Below are positions 46,810 through 56,561 of a DNA stretch of 64,000 nt, in pieces. Under the pieces are notes generated by a model. The model saw nothing but the letters and a program-made list of their open reading frames with translations. It did no database searches and was not told where the DNA came from. The DNA comes from Clostridium ljungdahlii DSM 13528 (GTDB lineage: Bacteria > Bacillota > Clostridia > Clostridiales > Clostridiaceae). Both the position numbers and the translations under genes were made by a program. The stretch is taken from assembly GCF_000143685.1 (NCBI RefSeq), contig NC_014328.1, positions 2,666,001 through 2,730,000 on the forward strand, given 5' to 3'. Numbering within the stretch: the first letter of the stretch is position 1; every line of letters starts with the position of its first letter.

Positions 46810-47355
46810 ATGAACTTAAAACTTAGAGAAATAACTACAACAGCTATATTTACAGCTTTAACAGCTATTTTAGCTCAAATTTCTATACCGCTCCCTTTTA
46901 GTCCTGTACCTATAACCTTTCAAATATTAGCAGTTTACATATCTGCAGTAATCTTAGGAAGTAAACTTGGTGCATTATCTCAATTGGTATATGTACTTTT
47001 AGGAACAGTTGGTGTACCTGTATTTGCAAACTTCCATGGTGGTTTAAGTGTAGTATTAGGACCAACAGGAGGATATCTCATAGCTTACCCTATTATAGCT
47101 TACATCATAGGGAAAATTTCAGAAAAAGAACTGTCTTTTGTTAAATCAATTGTGGGTTTAATTCTTTCATTAATATTTTGTTATGCACTTGGAGTACTTC
47201 AGCTTTCATTTATAACAAAAATTACAATAGAAAAGTCCATATTAGTAGGTGCTCTTCCATTTATCCCTTTAGATACCATAAAAGTTATAATTGCTTATAT
47301 ATTATGTAGTAGAGTTCGAGACGCTCTCATAAAAACAAATCTTATAAAATGTTAA
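46810..47355 (+). CDS. bioY: biotin transporter substrate-binding membrane protein BioY
   Basis: The protein is 181 residues from ATG 46810, preceded by GAGGAGG. Six hydrophobic segments. Signature PFSPVPITFQILAVYISAVILGSKLGALSQLVYVLLGTVGVPVFANF and GGLSVVLGPTGGYLIAYP. It is the S-component of a biotin ECF transporter. The energising EcfAAT genes are not here, so it likely shares a common module. The BirA box upstream predicts repression by biotin. It overlaps the next gene by 7 bases. Confidence 0.95.
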   Translation: MNLKLREITTTAIFTALTAILAQISIPLPFSPVPITFQILAVYISAVILGSKLGALSQLVYVLLGTVGVPVFANFHGGLSVVLGPTGGYLIAYPIIAYIIGKISEKELSFVKSIVGLILSLIFCYALGVLQLSFITKITIEKSILVGALPFIPLDTIKVIIAYILCSRVRDALIKTNLIKC

Positions 47356-47744
47356 CATTAAGAGCTCATCATCTATTGTGTATCCAGGGATATAGGGGCT
47401 ACGGTTATAGCAAAGATTTCACTAAAAATATGGGTAAGATTGTTTATACTTTAAAAAAGGATCCTTCCACACAGGTGAAGATTATAGCCAAAACAGACAT
47501 CCTTTGTTCTTGCTGTCCACATAATATAGACGACAAATCCTGTGAGCATCAATATAAAGTGGACCACTTAGACAAAAAAGTATTAGATCTATTTCAAATA
47601 GAGAAAAATAAAGTATACTACTATAGAGATCTTTTAGATATTATACGCAAAAAAATAACTTATGAAAGTTTCAAAAATATATGCAGTATATGTCAATGGT
47701 TTAATTATGGATATTGTAAGGAAGGACTAATAGCCATCAGGTAA
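47349..47744 (+). CDS. DUF1284 domain protein
   Basis: The protein has 131 residues. It begins LTLRAHHLLCIQGYRGYGYS, the DUF1284 signature, and has cysteine-rich segments ILCSCCPHN, SCEHQY and ICSICQWFNYGYCKEG. The cysteines suggest a metal or Fe-S centre. Function is unknown. It overlaps bioY by 7 bases and is translated from within it. A strong terminator follows. Confidence 0.8.
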   Translation: MLTLRAHHLLCIQGYRGYGYSKDFTKNMGKIVYTLKKDPSTQVKIIAKTDILCSCCPHNIDDKSCEHQYKVDHLDKKVLDLFQIEKNKVYYYRDLLDIIRKKITYESFKNICSICQWFNYGYCKEGLIAIR

Positions 47745-47783
47745 TTCATCTAAACTTAGTGGAAGAAACAAAACTCTAAAGAG

Positions 47784-47828
47784 AAAGCGACTATCACCAA
47801 ATGAAAGATTTGGTGATAGTCGCTTTTT
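47784..47828 (+). terminator. strong intrinsic terminator after the bioY unit
   Basis: AAAGCGACTATCACCAAAT pairs perfectly with ATTTGGTGATAGTCGCTTT and ends in T residues. Confidence 0.9.
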
Positions 47829-48017
47829 CCACTAAGCAAGATTCATTGATAAGTCAGAAAATCTGTAGAATTTCTAATTGAAATTTAAACTTATATAATA
47901 TCGTATAAGCTAACTATTAATTAGGAACTCTATAATATTTTTGTAAAAATTTATAAGAAATTATGGTATACTATTTACATATACTTTAGTGTTAAATAAG
48001 CAGGAGGTAATCGTATA

Positions 48018-48497
48018 ATGTTACATATAATTGCAGCTTTAAATGAAGATTATGCACTTGGCAGGGACAATAAACTACTCTGGCATATACCAGAGGATCT
48101 AAAAAGATTTAAAGACATCACCTACGGTAAATCCATTATAATGGGAAGAAAAACTTTCGAATCCCTCCCATGTATACTTCCTAAAAGAAAACATATTGTC
48201 ATTACAAGAGATAAAAGCTATAATATTTTAGATGAAAGAGTAGAAATAGTCCACCATGTTGAAGACGTTTTAAAATACAAAGATTCTCCTATAGAAAGCT
48301 TTGTTTCAGGTGGAGGAGAAATTTATAAGCAATTACTCCCCTACTGTAATAAATTATACCTTACAAAAATTCACTCTCATGAAAAAGGCGATACCTATTT
48401 TCCTAAATTTGACAAAAGTAATTACCATGTAATCGAATTCAAAGAGCACTGTTATGGCAATATAAAATATAGTTTTATAACTTATGAAAAAAATTAA
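48018..48497 (+). CDS. folA: dihydrofolate reductase
   Basis: At 159 residues this is the standard size. MLHIIAALNEDYALGRDNKLLWHIPEDLKRFK contains the substrate-binding loop and the catalytic acid region. IIMGRKTFESLP and SFVSGGGEIYKQLLPY are the NADPH-binding motifs. It makes tetrahydrofolate. AGGAGG precedes the ATG. The 3' end overlaps the upstream frame of the DUF2207 gene, whose real start is 13 bases after this stop. Confidence 0.95.
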   Translation: MLHIIAALNEDYALGRDNKLLWHIPEDLKRFKDITYGKSIIMGRKTFESLPCILPKRKHIVITRDKSYNILDERVEIVHHVEDVLKYKDSPIESFVSGGGEIYKQLLPYCNKLYLTKIHSHEKGDTYFPKFDKSNYHVIEFKEHCYGNIKYSFITYEKN

Positions 48498-48510
48498 TAG
48501 GAGAATAATA

Positions 48511-50316
48511 ATGACTTTTTTTAAAAAATTTTTAATAAGTACCTTTATATTACTTTTTGCAATTTCCATTCACTCTTTTAAAGCCTACGCTTCAAGTGGA
48601 GTGGACTTATCCATGTTCAATGTAAATACCTCTATAAAAGAAGATGGTTCTATAGATGTAGAAGAAATTATAACTTACAATTTTAAAGATAACTATAATG
48701 GAGCCTACCGGGATATATCTACTATAAGAACCAAAGGTATAAAAAGCCTTAAAGTATCACTTATATCACATGATGGCAGTGAAGTTCCATTTAAAGAAAG
48801 TTCTAAGGTTAAAAACGGAGATAATGGTGTATTTGAAATATTGTCAAAAGGTACAAATTTATATGGAATTAAAATTTACTGTCCTTCAAAAAATGAAAAG
48901 AGAACTTTTAAAATAACCTATACTATAAAAAATGTATCAGTAAAATATAATGATACTGGTGAATTTTACTACACGTACCTGTCAAACTATAATGAAACTA
49001 AAGTAGACAATTTAAAGATACATATTAATCTTCCAGAAAATATTGACAAGCAATATATAAAAGCTTATTACCATGGTATTGCAAATGGAGAATGCATTAT
49101 AAGAAATGGAAATGTAGATTACTTCTTTCCTCATGTAAAATCAAAGGAGCTCGTTCAGGTAAGGTTGCTTTTTCCAAGCAAGTTAATACCTTTATGTAAA
49201 AATGTAAATAATAAAAATTTGCTAAATACAATTTTAAGTCAAGAAGCAAATTATGAAAAGCAAAAGCAAGAAAAAATAGCTCATGCTATATTTGTAAGAA
49301 ATATATTAAACATTATAGGTGTAGTATTGTGTTTTCTTTCCCTTTTCTTAATATTTAAAACATCAAAAAAACTCAACAAAATTGAAGATACATCTTATAG
49401 TGCATACTCCCCTGTTGAAATTCCTGAGGATTGTACACCTGCAGTTGCAGCTTATTTAGTTGCGAGAACTATAAACGGCAGAACTATCTACGCTACAATA
49501 CTTGACTTATGGAGAAAAGGTTACTTAACTATTGAGAAAAACATATTGGATGGTGCTAAGAAAAAACTAAACTTCTTAATTATAAAAAATAAGGAACCCG
49601 ATTGGCTGCTATTAAAACACGAAAAATACTTTATGCATTGGATATTTGACATAATGGGTAGCGGCCAAAATGTAAGTACCCTGGAAATTAAAAAGCATTG
49701 TAAAATATCCTCATCTCATAGTAATTTTGCAAACTGGCTAAACCTTATAAAAGAAGAAGCCAAATCACGAAATTATTATGATGTTGAAGCTTCCAAAGCA
49801 GGAATATTTATAATTATTCTTGCTGTAGTTGAATTGATCTTTTCAACTATTTCACTTATGACTGAAGCTCATGCAGGTATCTTCAGCTTAATTATATCAA
49901 TTTTTATGATTGTCTATGGATCAATGTGCTGCTGTAAAAAAAGTGCTTATGGACAATCTCAATATAAAAAATGGATGAAATTTAAATCTCATGTGCAAAA
50001 TATGGACTTAGAATATAATATAGGAAATGCCACCATTGAAACCTATATTCCCTATGCAGAAGCCTTAAATATAAAACAAAATAGTATGTCTAAGCTTAGA
50101 AATTCTTTTAAAACTCCTTCAGATGATGATATGGGATGGCTATACTACTATTTAATTTTTGACAGTTCTACCTTTGACAAAGACGACACCTTTAGCAATA
50201 ATATATACAATTCTTTTAATACAGGATCTTCAGGTAATTCAATTGTTTCATCAGATAATTCCTCTGGAAGCAGCAGTGATGGTGCGGCTGGAGGCGGTGG
50301 AGCTGGAGGATTTTAA
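48511..50316 (+). CDS. DUF2207 membrane protein with signal peptide and Gly-rich tail
   Basis: The protein is 601 residues from ATG 48511 (TAGGAG before it); an ATG at 48484 inside folA has no such site. A signal peptide covers about 1-28 (FLISTFILLFAISIHSFKAYA). An extracellular domain (about 30-260) matches the start of DUF2207 proteins. Transmembrane segments follow at about 262-285 and 430-480. The end is Ser/Gly-rich and closes with GGAGGF, typical of the family. The function is unknown. Confidence 0.85.
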   Translation: MTFFKKFLISTFILLFAISIHSFKAYASSGVDLSMFNVNTSIKEDGSIDVEEIITYNFKDNYNGAYRDISTIRTKGIKSLKVSLISHDGSEVPFKESSKVKNGDNGVFEILSKGTNLYGIKIYCPSKNEKRTFKITYTIKNVSVKYNDTGEFYYTYLSNYNETKVDNLKIHINLPENIDKQYIKAYYHGIANGECIIRNGNVDYFFPHVKSKELVQVRLLFPSKLIPLCKNVNNKNLLNTILSQEANYEKQKQEKIAHAIFVRNILNIIGVVLCFLSLFLIFKTSKKLNKIEDTSYSAYSPVEIPEDCTPAVAAYLVARTINGRTIYATILDLWRKGYLTIEKNILDGAKKKLNFLIIKNKEPDWLLLKHEKYFMHWIFDIMGSGQNVSTLEIKKHCKISSSHSNFANWLNLIKEEAKSRNYYDVEASKAGIFIIILAVVELIFSTISLMTEAHAGIFSLIISIFMIVYGSMCCCKKSAYGQSQYKKWMKFKSHVQNMDLEYNIGNATIETYIPYAEALNIKQNSMSKLRNSFKTPSDDDMGWLYYYLIFDSSTFDKDDTFSNNIYNSFNTGSSGNSIVSSDNSSGSSSDGAAGGGGAGGF

Positions 50317-50429
50317 GCAAAATTATTTAATTTTAATCTATTTTTAAGATTATCCTTTTATAATAGCTCTATAATAATTTAATTTTATAGTGAAACACCA
50401 AAACTATAAATTGAAAAGGAGCTATAAAG

Positions 50430-51659
50430 ATGGCAAAAAAAATAAGGAAAATACAAATTACAAGACACATTGTACAATTAATTTTATTTTTTTTACTACC
50501 CGGCCTTTACATAATGGCCTTTAGTGAATTAAAAAATATTTTTCAGATGATTGTTAAAGGAAACTTTAATTTCATTCAAGCATTCCCACAGTTACTGGAA
50601 TTTTCAATATGTATACTATTTACTATTTTTGCAGGCAGGTTTTTCTGTGGATGGTTTTGTGCCTTCGGTACTTTTAATGATTGGGTTCATATTATATCGA
50701 AAAGAATATTTAAAATTAATTTTAAAATAAGTGAAAAACTAGACTCTAAACTCAAATATGTAAAATACGTAGTGCTGTTATTACTTCTAATTGCTGGATA
50801 CAATAGTGGAAGTAATTTTTTACAAGGTACAAGTCCCTGGGATGCATTTGCTCAAATAACTGATTTTTCTAAAGTTATATCAACTTTAACTATAGGCTTT
50901 GTACTTTTAGTTCTAATAACTTTAGGCGATATTTTTATTGAAAGATTTTTTTGCAGATATTTGTGTCCTTTAGGTGCTGTATTCTCCCTGTTCTCTAAAA
51001 TAAGTATATTCAAAATCAAAAAACCTAATGATAAATGTGGTAAATGCAGGGTATGTACAAATAATTGTTCTATGGGATTAAAACTTTATAGTACAAATAG
51101 CGTACATGGTGGAGAATGTATAAATTGCTTAAAATGCATAGAGGAATGTCCTAGGAAAAATACTAGTGTAAGCATAATTGGAGAAAATGTAGATTCAAAA
51201 CTTGCATGTTCAATTGCTTTAACTCTATTTATTGGAACTTACGGTCTTATAAACCTGGGAAATACTATGTTAAGCAGGCAAAACGCCTCTTCCATAAATA
51301 ATGTAGCTACTACTCAAACTATGGTCCAGGAAAGTGCTTCCAACGAGAATACAAGTACATCTTCTTCCAATACAGTACAAGGTAAATATAAAGACGGAAC
51401 TTATACTGGAACTGGAACTGGCTTTAGAGGAGGTACAACAAAAGTATCTGTTACTATAAAAAATGGTAAAATTACTGATACTCAAACAGTATCTACAGAA
51501 GATACACCTAGGTTTTATCAAAATGTAGAAAGTACATTGCCTAGTGAAATAATTTCAACACAATCAACTTCTGTTGATGCAGTGTCTGGAGCTACCTATA
51601 GCAGCAAAGGGTTTACAGATGCAGTACAAAATGCACTAAACCAAGCTGTAAAAAAATAA
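50430..51659 (+). CDS. NapH-like 4Fe-4S membrane protein fused to an FMN-binding domain
   Basis: The protein has 409 residues. About five membrane segments in the first 250 residues carry FCGWFCAFG and FCRYLCPLGA, as in the NapH/NosR/CcoG group. Two ferredoxin motifs follow: CGKCRVCTNNCSMG and CINCLKCIEECP. One more membrane segment leads to a C-terminal FMN-binding domain (about 315-409) with SGATYSS, where Thr would carry covalent FMN. This layout implies electron transfer across the membrane to an outward-facing flavin. Substrates are unknown. GAAAAGGAG lies before the ATG. Confidence 0.85.
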   Translation: MAKKIRKIQITRHIVQLILFFLLPGLYIMAFSELKNIFQMIVKGNFNFIQAFPQLLEFSICILFTIFAGRFFCGWFCAFGTFNDWVHIISKRIFKINFKISEKLDSKLKYVKYVVLLLLLIAGYNSGSNFLQGTSPWDAFAQITDFSKVISTLTIGFVLLVLITLGDIFIERFFCRYLCPLGAVFSLFSKISIFKIKKPNDKCGKCRVCTNNCSMGLKLYSTNSVHGGECINCLKCIEECPRKNTSVSIIGENVDSKLACSIALTLFIGTYGLINLGNTMLSRQNASSINNVATTQTMVQESASNENTSTSSSNTVQGKYKDGTYTGTGTGFRGGTTKVSVTIKNGKITDTQTVSTEDTPRFYQNVESTLPSEIISTQSTSVDAVSGATYSSKGFTDAVQNALNQAVKK

Positions 51660-51708
51660 AGAGTAAGACCTGTAAGATTATTTTCCACAGGTCTTGCTCT
51701 TTTATTTT
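51657..51708. terminator. bidirectional terminator between the NapH-like and rsgI genes
   Basis: AAAGAGTAAGACCTGT pairs with ACAGGTCTTGCTCTTT, with T runs on both strands. Confidence 0.85.
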
Positions 51709-52655
51709 TTCTTATTTCCATTAGAATTCTGCTGGTGGGAATTATCTTTATTGGAGCTATCATTTTGCTTGCTACTCACATTTTCCTCAGTTTTTTTATT
51801 TGAATTTTGACTTTCTTTAACTTTACTGCTATCTGAGTCTTGTAGCTGTTTTGCATTAGATCCACTCTTGTCTTTTTCTTTATATGAGCTAGAATTACTT
51901 TCACTTGAAGAATTGCCTACACTTGATGACTTACTTTCATTCTTAAATTTATTTTCACTACTGGTGCTATTATTTAATGTTTTATCCTCTTTTTTATCAC
52001 TTAAATGTTTTTGACTGCTTGGAGTATTTTCTTTAGCAGCAGCTTTATCACTGCTATTTAAGTTCTTGTTAGTAGAATTATCCTTTGGTTTATTATTTAA
52101 AATAATATTACCATTAGTTTCAATTTTTACACTTAAATTAGAAGATGCCATATTTGATTTGAAATCAGAAACATCTATGTTTTTACCACTAATGTCAATT
52201 GATATAGTTTTCGCATAATTCTTATCAATAAATTTATCCTTTTTAGCTTGATCAATTATTACTTTTAAAGCATCGTTTATATTGTCATTATTTATTTTCA
52301 CTTCACTCAATATTTTATTTCCATCACCATTTAACCCTTTAAAAGAAATGATTTTATTTAAAAAATTCACCTTTAGCTCAATGCTAGGATTTATATTTAC
52401 TAAAACAGTAGCTGCAGGAGTATAGTAGGCTTTTACACCACCACCTATTAATAATACAAACATTATACAAGCTGCTGCTATTATCTTTCTTGTATTAAAA
52501 AAACTTAATCTGTGAAGAACTTCATCTCCCTCAAATTTTTCGCCAACATGAAGCCTTTTTCCACTGGATTTTACTTTTATAAATTCACCATAAGGAGTAA
52601 GTAAATTAGCATATTTTCCTTCTACACTTACTACTATGCCTTCCTTTTTACCCAT
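51702..52655 (-). CDS. rsgI: RsgI-type anti-sigma-I factor
   Basis: About 317 residues from ATG 52655; a nearby ATG at 52658 is also possible. The N-terminal RsgI domain is KKEGIVVSVEGKYANLLTPYGEFIKV. A transmembrane helix lies near 56-75 (KIIAAACIMFVLLIGGGVKA). An extracellular domain with TVLVNINPSIELKVN follows, then a Ser/Asn/Lys-rich tail from about 190 to the end with no recognisable carbohydrate-binding module. It overlaps the 3' end of sigI and should hold SigI inactive at the membrane. Confidence 0.9.
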   Translation of the reverse strand: MGKKEGIVVSVEGKYANLLTPYGEFIKVKSSGKRLHVGEKFEGDEVLHRLSFFNTRKIIAAACIMFVLLIGGGVKAYYTPAATVLVNINPSIELKVNFLNKIISFKGLNGDGNKILSEVKINNDNINDALKVIIDQAKKDKFIDKNYAKTISIDISGKNIDVSDFKSNMASSNLSVKIETNGNIILNNKPKDNSTNKNLNSSDKAAAKENTPSSQKHLSDKKEDKTLNNSTSSENKFKNESKSSSVGNSSSESNSSSYKEKDKSGSNAKQLQDSDSSKVKESQNSNKKTEENVSSKQNDSSNKDNSHQQNSNGNKKK

Positions 52656-53334
52656 CATTCTCACCCACTTTTACATTTAAATAGGACCTTATATACATAA
52701 AATTTTCGCTGCTAAATAATATAAATAGAGCAATAATATACTTTTTCCACTTGTCAATAAATTTTTTGTTACATCCAGTATATATACAAATTTGCTTAAC
52801 GGGCAGCTGCTTTTTATTCAATACAAAATTACTAATTTCACTATTGCTGCATATCTTTAACACAAGTTTTAAAATACTGTCTCTTGTATCCTTATGCTTT
52901 GGACTATTATTTACAAGACTGCTAAAATCGATTTTATATTCCATAAGTTTTTTATTTAATTCAATAATTTCATCTGCTCTATTTTTATTTTCCAATTCCA
53001 ATTGAAAACTTGTTATGGAATTGGCATTATTTAATTTTTCCATACTGCAGTCACTATCGTCAAAAGTAAGTAAAGGTGAATTTTTATTTTTTCTAAAATA
53101 ATCAATTAATGCATTCCTAATTATAATTTTTGCATATGCGTAAAAATTTCCCTTTGTTTCTGTATAATTATCACAAGCTTTGTTAAATGCAATCAAAGCA
53201 ATGCTCAGTTCATCATCATTTTCCCATTGAAGATATCTTTTTGAAATAGTATAAGTACATTTATATATAAAATTTTTATTTTCACTAATAAATTCATCTC
53301 TGTTTTCATGGAGTAAATGAGCAATATCTGCCAT
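52648..53334 (-). CDS. sigI: RNA polymerase sigma factor SigI
   Basis: The protein has 228 residues. The N-terminal region 2-like segment is LQWENDDELSIALIAFNKACDNYTETKGNFYAYAKIIIRNALIDYFRKN, characteristic of SigI. The C-terminal region has ICIYTGCNKKFIDKWKKYIIAL, the second DNA-binding helix. It is paired with rsgI, as in Bacillus and cellulolytic clostridia, where it answers heat or polysaccharide signals. The signal here is unknown. GAGGTGATGT precedes the ATG. Confidence 0.92.
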   Translation of the reverse strand: MADIAHLLHENRDEFISENKNFIYKCTYTISKRYLQWENDDELSIALIAFNKACDNYTETKGNFYAYAKIIIRNALIDYFRKNKNSPLLTFDDSDCSMEKLNNANSITSFQLELENKNRADEIIELNKKLMEYKIDFSSLVNNSPKHKDTRDSILKLVLKICSNSEISNFVLNKKQLPVKQICIYTGCNKKFIDKWKKYIIALFILFSSENFMYIRSYLNVKVGENDG

Positions 53335-53354
53335 TACATCACCTCATCTATAAA

Positions 53355-53400
53355 ATTATACGAACAAAATAAAAATTTTAAGGGTGTCCCCCTAAATTAT
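53355..53400 (-). promoter_or_regulatory. possible sigma-I autoregulatory promoter
   Basis: On the minus strand GACACCCTTAAA is followed 19 bases later by CGTATAAT. SigI promoters have a C-rich -35 and a CGwA -10, so autoregulation is plausible but unproven. Confidence 0.3.
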
Positions 53401-53483
53401 ATTTAATCATCGTATATTCCACTGAATAGTTAAACGGGATTGATGTAAAAGTACAAGTAGATTTATGGCATTTCAGGATATAT

Positions 53484-53630
53484 CTACTTTAAGCAGTGCA
53501 TATATTCTCTTGCTCTATCTCCTTTTACTAAAAAGGGCTGTCCTTTAGAACAAAATACTGAAGTAGATGTATATTCAATATCTGCATTTTTATCATAGCC
53601 TATATTTTCAATGACTTCTTCTTCATACAT
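53484..53630 (-). pseudogene. C-terminal fragment of the ribosomal protection gene
   Basis: A 48-codon frame encodes the last residues of the TetM-type protein (EEVIENIGYDK near its start, ending REYMHCLK). The DNA at 53482-53626 matches 61805-61949 with only 2 mismatches in 145 bases. The rest of the gene is absent. It is one arm of a direct repeat bracketing the accessory island. Confidence 0.9.
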
Positions 53631-53814
53631 ATAATAACCTATTTTTTTGTAGAAAATTAAATTAACGTAGTAAACTCAATGGTTTGTTACATTCTTACTA
53701 GTGTAGAAAATTACTGCTTTACTTTTATCGTAATAACATTTTTTATAATATAATAAGCTTGCTTAATTAAAAGAAAAAATAACATTATAAAGTTGACTCA
53801 TTGCTCATTTCAAA
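53631..53814. other. noncoding stretch at the left end of the accessory island
   Basis: No gene. TGTAGAAAATTA occurs twice (near 53650 and 53704), about 54 bases apart. A loose inverted repeat lies between them. There is nothing else I can name. Confidence 0.35.
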
Positions 53815-53862
53815 AAATAAACCATATCATGGATATAAGTTTCATGATGTAGTTTATTCTTA
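53815..53862 (-). terminator. terminator after the methyltransferase gene
   Basis: On the minus strand AAACTACATCATG pairs with CATGATATGGTTT and is followed by ATTTTTTG. Confidence 0.7.
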
Positions 53863-53927
53863 TTTTATTGATAATTGTTGAACATAACAAGAATATTGTG
53901 AATTAACTTAACTTTGCAAATAAGAAA

Positions 53928-54668
53928 TTATTTTTCTAATTCTATAAACAAATACATCGGTATTTTCTTCAACCAAGCGACTCTCGATGACATTTGAGCC
54001 TGTTCTTGTGTTGGTATTGGTTCGTTCATATCAGTCAACTTAAAACCATTTTTGACAAACGCTTTTATATAATCTGACAAAGTCCTATGTCTATATAAAA
54101 TTGGAGCATTCATTCCTTTGATTTCTCCAACCCATTCTTTTGGATTATGATAATCAGAAACAAGTACCTCTATATTTTCATTATTTAACATCCATTTAGT
54201 TTCTTTGCCCTTGAAGCATGGATGCAATATAGAAATGAATACCTTTCCATTTTGCTTTAAAACACGATGAATTTCCTTTAAAGTACCATCCAAATCTTCA
54301 ACATCCATTAACATCATCGAGCAAAGCACTATATCGTAATAATTGTCGTCAATTACATTTAGTGTATTTGAATTAAGAACACAATGCTCAATCCTTAAAC
54401 CTTCTTCTTTTGCTTTATTTTTTGCGTACTCAATAAAAACTTCTGAACAGTCAGCAGCCGTAACGATTGCTCCCTTATGTGATAATGCTCTCGAATAACC
54501 ACCCTCACCACATCCTAAATCAAGAATATATTTACCTTTGATATCTCCAAGTTTTTCTAATGTGTATGGCATTATGTAATATATTCTAAAATCATTTGTT
54601 TGGGCTTTTTCAATCCATTCGTCTATATTCACCTGATTCCAACATTTGGTTGAACTATCTTTTATCAT
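53928..54668 (-). CDS. class I SAM-dependent methyltransferase
   Basis: The protein is 246 residues from ATG 54668 (GGAGG before it). SAM-binding motif YILDLGCGEGGYSRALSHKG, then DIVLCSMMLMDVEDLDGTLKEIHRVLKQNGKVFISILHPCF. The methyl acceptor is not evident. The gene is in the leftward accessory array, and AAGAATATTGTG lies 27 bases after its stop, the post-stop motif shared with four other array genes. It appears intact. Confidence 0.82.
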   Translation of the reverse strand: MIKDSSTKCWNQVNIDEWIEKAQTNDFRIYYIMPYTLEKLGDIKGKYILDLGCGEGGYSRALSHKGAIVTAADCSEVFIEYAKNKAKEEGLRIEHCVLNSNTLNVIDDNYYDIVLCSMMLMDVEDLDGTLKEIHRVLKQNGKVFISILHPCFKGKETKWMLNNENIEVLVSDYHNPKEWVGEIKGMNAPILYRHRTLSDYIKAFVKNGFKLTDMNEPIPTQEQAQMSSRVAWLKKIPMYLFIELEK

Positions 54669-54821
54669 TTTCTTATTCCTCCGCAAACTACTATTTATAA
54701 AATATTAATTAAATAACCTCTATGTAGCAATTATTTACGATTGTGCTTTAATTGATATAAAAAGTGTTTTAGTAAATCATTTGACTTTTATAATTAAATT
54801 CTTAAAAATAAAGAATCCAAA

Positions 54822-56124
54822 TTAATTCTCTCTCATTTTACATACACCATCTAGTTTTCTCATACTTTTGTTTAATCTAAATAAGCAACATCCTACAAAG
54901 CTGATGAGGCCAACACATACATATAGTAAAGCAATACCACTTCCATTACTATTACCAACTAATTTTGCTAATAATGCTGGAATCAAATCGAATTTTTTCA
55001 TATATGGCTCAAGCACTTTATCGGCTAAAAAAACACCTGACAGATTGCCTATTGGAATTAACATATATTGTAAAATATTCGTGCTGAAAATACTCTTCCT
55101 TGCATCTCAAATGGTACTTTTGTTCTCATTATATAATCAACATTAGCCATTAATAATGGTACCAGCAAACTTCCGACAAATACTGCTATTGTCCATACAT
55201 AATAATTGTGACCAATTCCCAGAAGACTATCACCAAACAAGAATGAAAATGTCATTACATTTAAGATAAGAGGTATCCTTTTAGATGTCTGCGGCATTTT
55301 TGCAACAAGAAGGCTGCCAATCAGTACTGCAATACTTTCCGTACTGCTTACAATTCCAAGTTCATTGTAATTATTATCAGTTCTAGATAGTACCATTGGA
55401 CCCAGATTCGTATTGTAAATTGCTGCAATAAAATTGACAAACGCCATAAATAAAATAAGGCTGAATATGCCCCGACTTTTAAATAAATACTGCATACCAG
55501 ATTTGCATTGTTTCCATAAACCATCTTTTTTTATTTCTCTAGATACATGTACTGACGGAATTTTAACAAAAAAGACTAAAGCGACAAATTCAAAAACAAA
55601 TGTCGATAAATCTATAGCTATAATAGGCTCCAACCCATAAAGTGCAATAGTAACAATGGGGGCAAATATTCCTGTAAAAGAATCACAGAAGCTAAACATG
55701 CTATTCGTTTTAATATAATTATCTTTAGAATTGCAGATACCACAACATCTGAAGCTCGATTTTGAAATGCATCCGTTATTCCAAGCATAAAATTTATAAC
55801 GTATAGATTCTCTATTTTAAGTGTATTTGTAATCATCATAAGAATTATACTCAATGAAAACATAGCTGCTATAACATCTGAAATCAACAAAATTTTTTTC
55901 TTGTTCCAGCAATCACTAATGGTGCCTGCAATAAAATTAAATAATACTTCTGGTACCAAATAGCATACCGAAAGTAATGACATAAACAAAACAGATCCAC
56001 TTTGCTTATATGACCAGAGAATCAATCCATAACTTGTAAGCTTGTTCCCAAACTGAGATACAAATTGTCCTATCATAAATATATAAAAATTTTTTAGTTC
56101 ACTATTAAAATAATTATTTTTCAT
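54822..56124 (-). pseudogene. MFS drug-efflux-type transporter broken by two frameshifts
   Basis: Three consecutive frames together make one MFS protein of the DHA3/Mef-like type. The first part starts at ATG 56124 (FYIFMIGQFVSQFGNKLTSYGL, then AGTISDCWNKKKIL). Frame is lost near 55715-55735, where ...SAILK should continue into the next frame's TNSMFSFCDSFTGI. It is lost again near 55062-55085, between RVFSAR and MLIPIGNLSG. Each break needs a single-base change. The N-terminal half of the drug-efflux fold is otherwise well conserved. Sequencing error is possible, but other island genes are broken too. An attenuator-like leader precedes it. Confidence 0.85.
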
Positions 56125-56138
56125 CTCAACTTTACTCC

Positions 56139-56246
56139 TTTTCAATATTAATATTGAAAATGCAAAGTCAAAATCAAGTAGATCATTCCTCCATGCAAGC
56201 TCTACCCTATGACTTTGCATGGAGTTAAAACAATGTTTAACGTCAT
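56139..56246 (-). promoter_or_regulatory. attenuator-like leader of the MFS gene with leader peptide and alternative hairpins
   Basis: On the minus strand a 14-codon leader ORF (MTLNIVLTPCKVIG) runs from ATG 56246 after AGGAGTGAATAGG. Inside it CTCCATGCAA (56224-56215) can pair with TTGCATGGAG (56198-56189). The overlapping ATGCAAAGTCA can instead pair with TGACTTTGCAT (56170-56160). A perfect palindrome, TTTTCAATAT-TA-ATATTGAAAA (56139-56160), abuts the AAGGAG of the MFS start. This resembles antibiotic-resistance attenuators. Confidence 0.6.
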
Positions 56247-56560
56247 TCCTATTCACTCCTATAGATATTATTTATGCCAATAATGCTTCTATTTTACATT
56301 AACTTATAATAATTGTACCATATTTACATAGATCTAATTTTACACTTTATTGGAACAAGTATAAAATAACTTTACTTTTGAACACAGCATTATTCAATTT
56401 TCAAATAGCATCTATACATTCAAATTTATGTTCATAATACATATAATTTTTGATTTACGAACATAAAAAATGCCATAAAATTTTTAAAATAATACGGCGT
56501 TTCAGTAAATTATTAATTTTTTAATTGTTACGTTAAATAAGAACTTTATTCATTTATAAT
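56247..56560. other. intergenic stretch upstream of the MFS leader
   Basis: AT-rich with no intact gene. It must hold the promoter for the MFS leader on the minus strand; TACAAT and TATTAT candidates occur around 56307-56320. No clear -35 partner was identified. Confidence 0.35.
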
Positions 56561-56561
56561 T

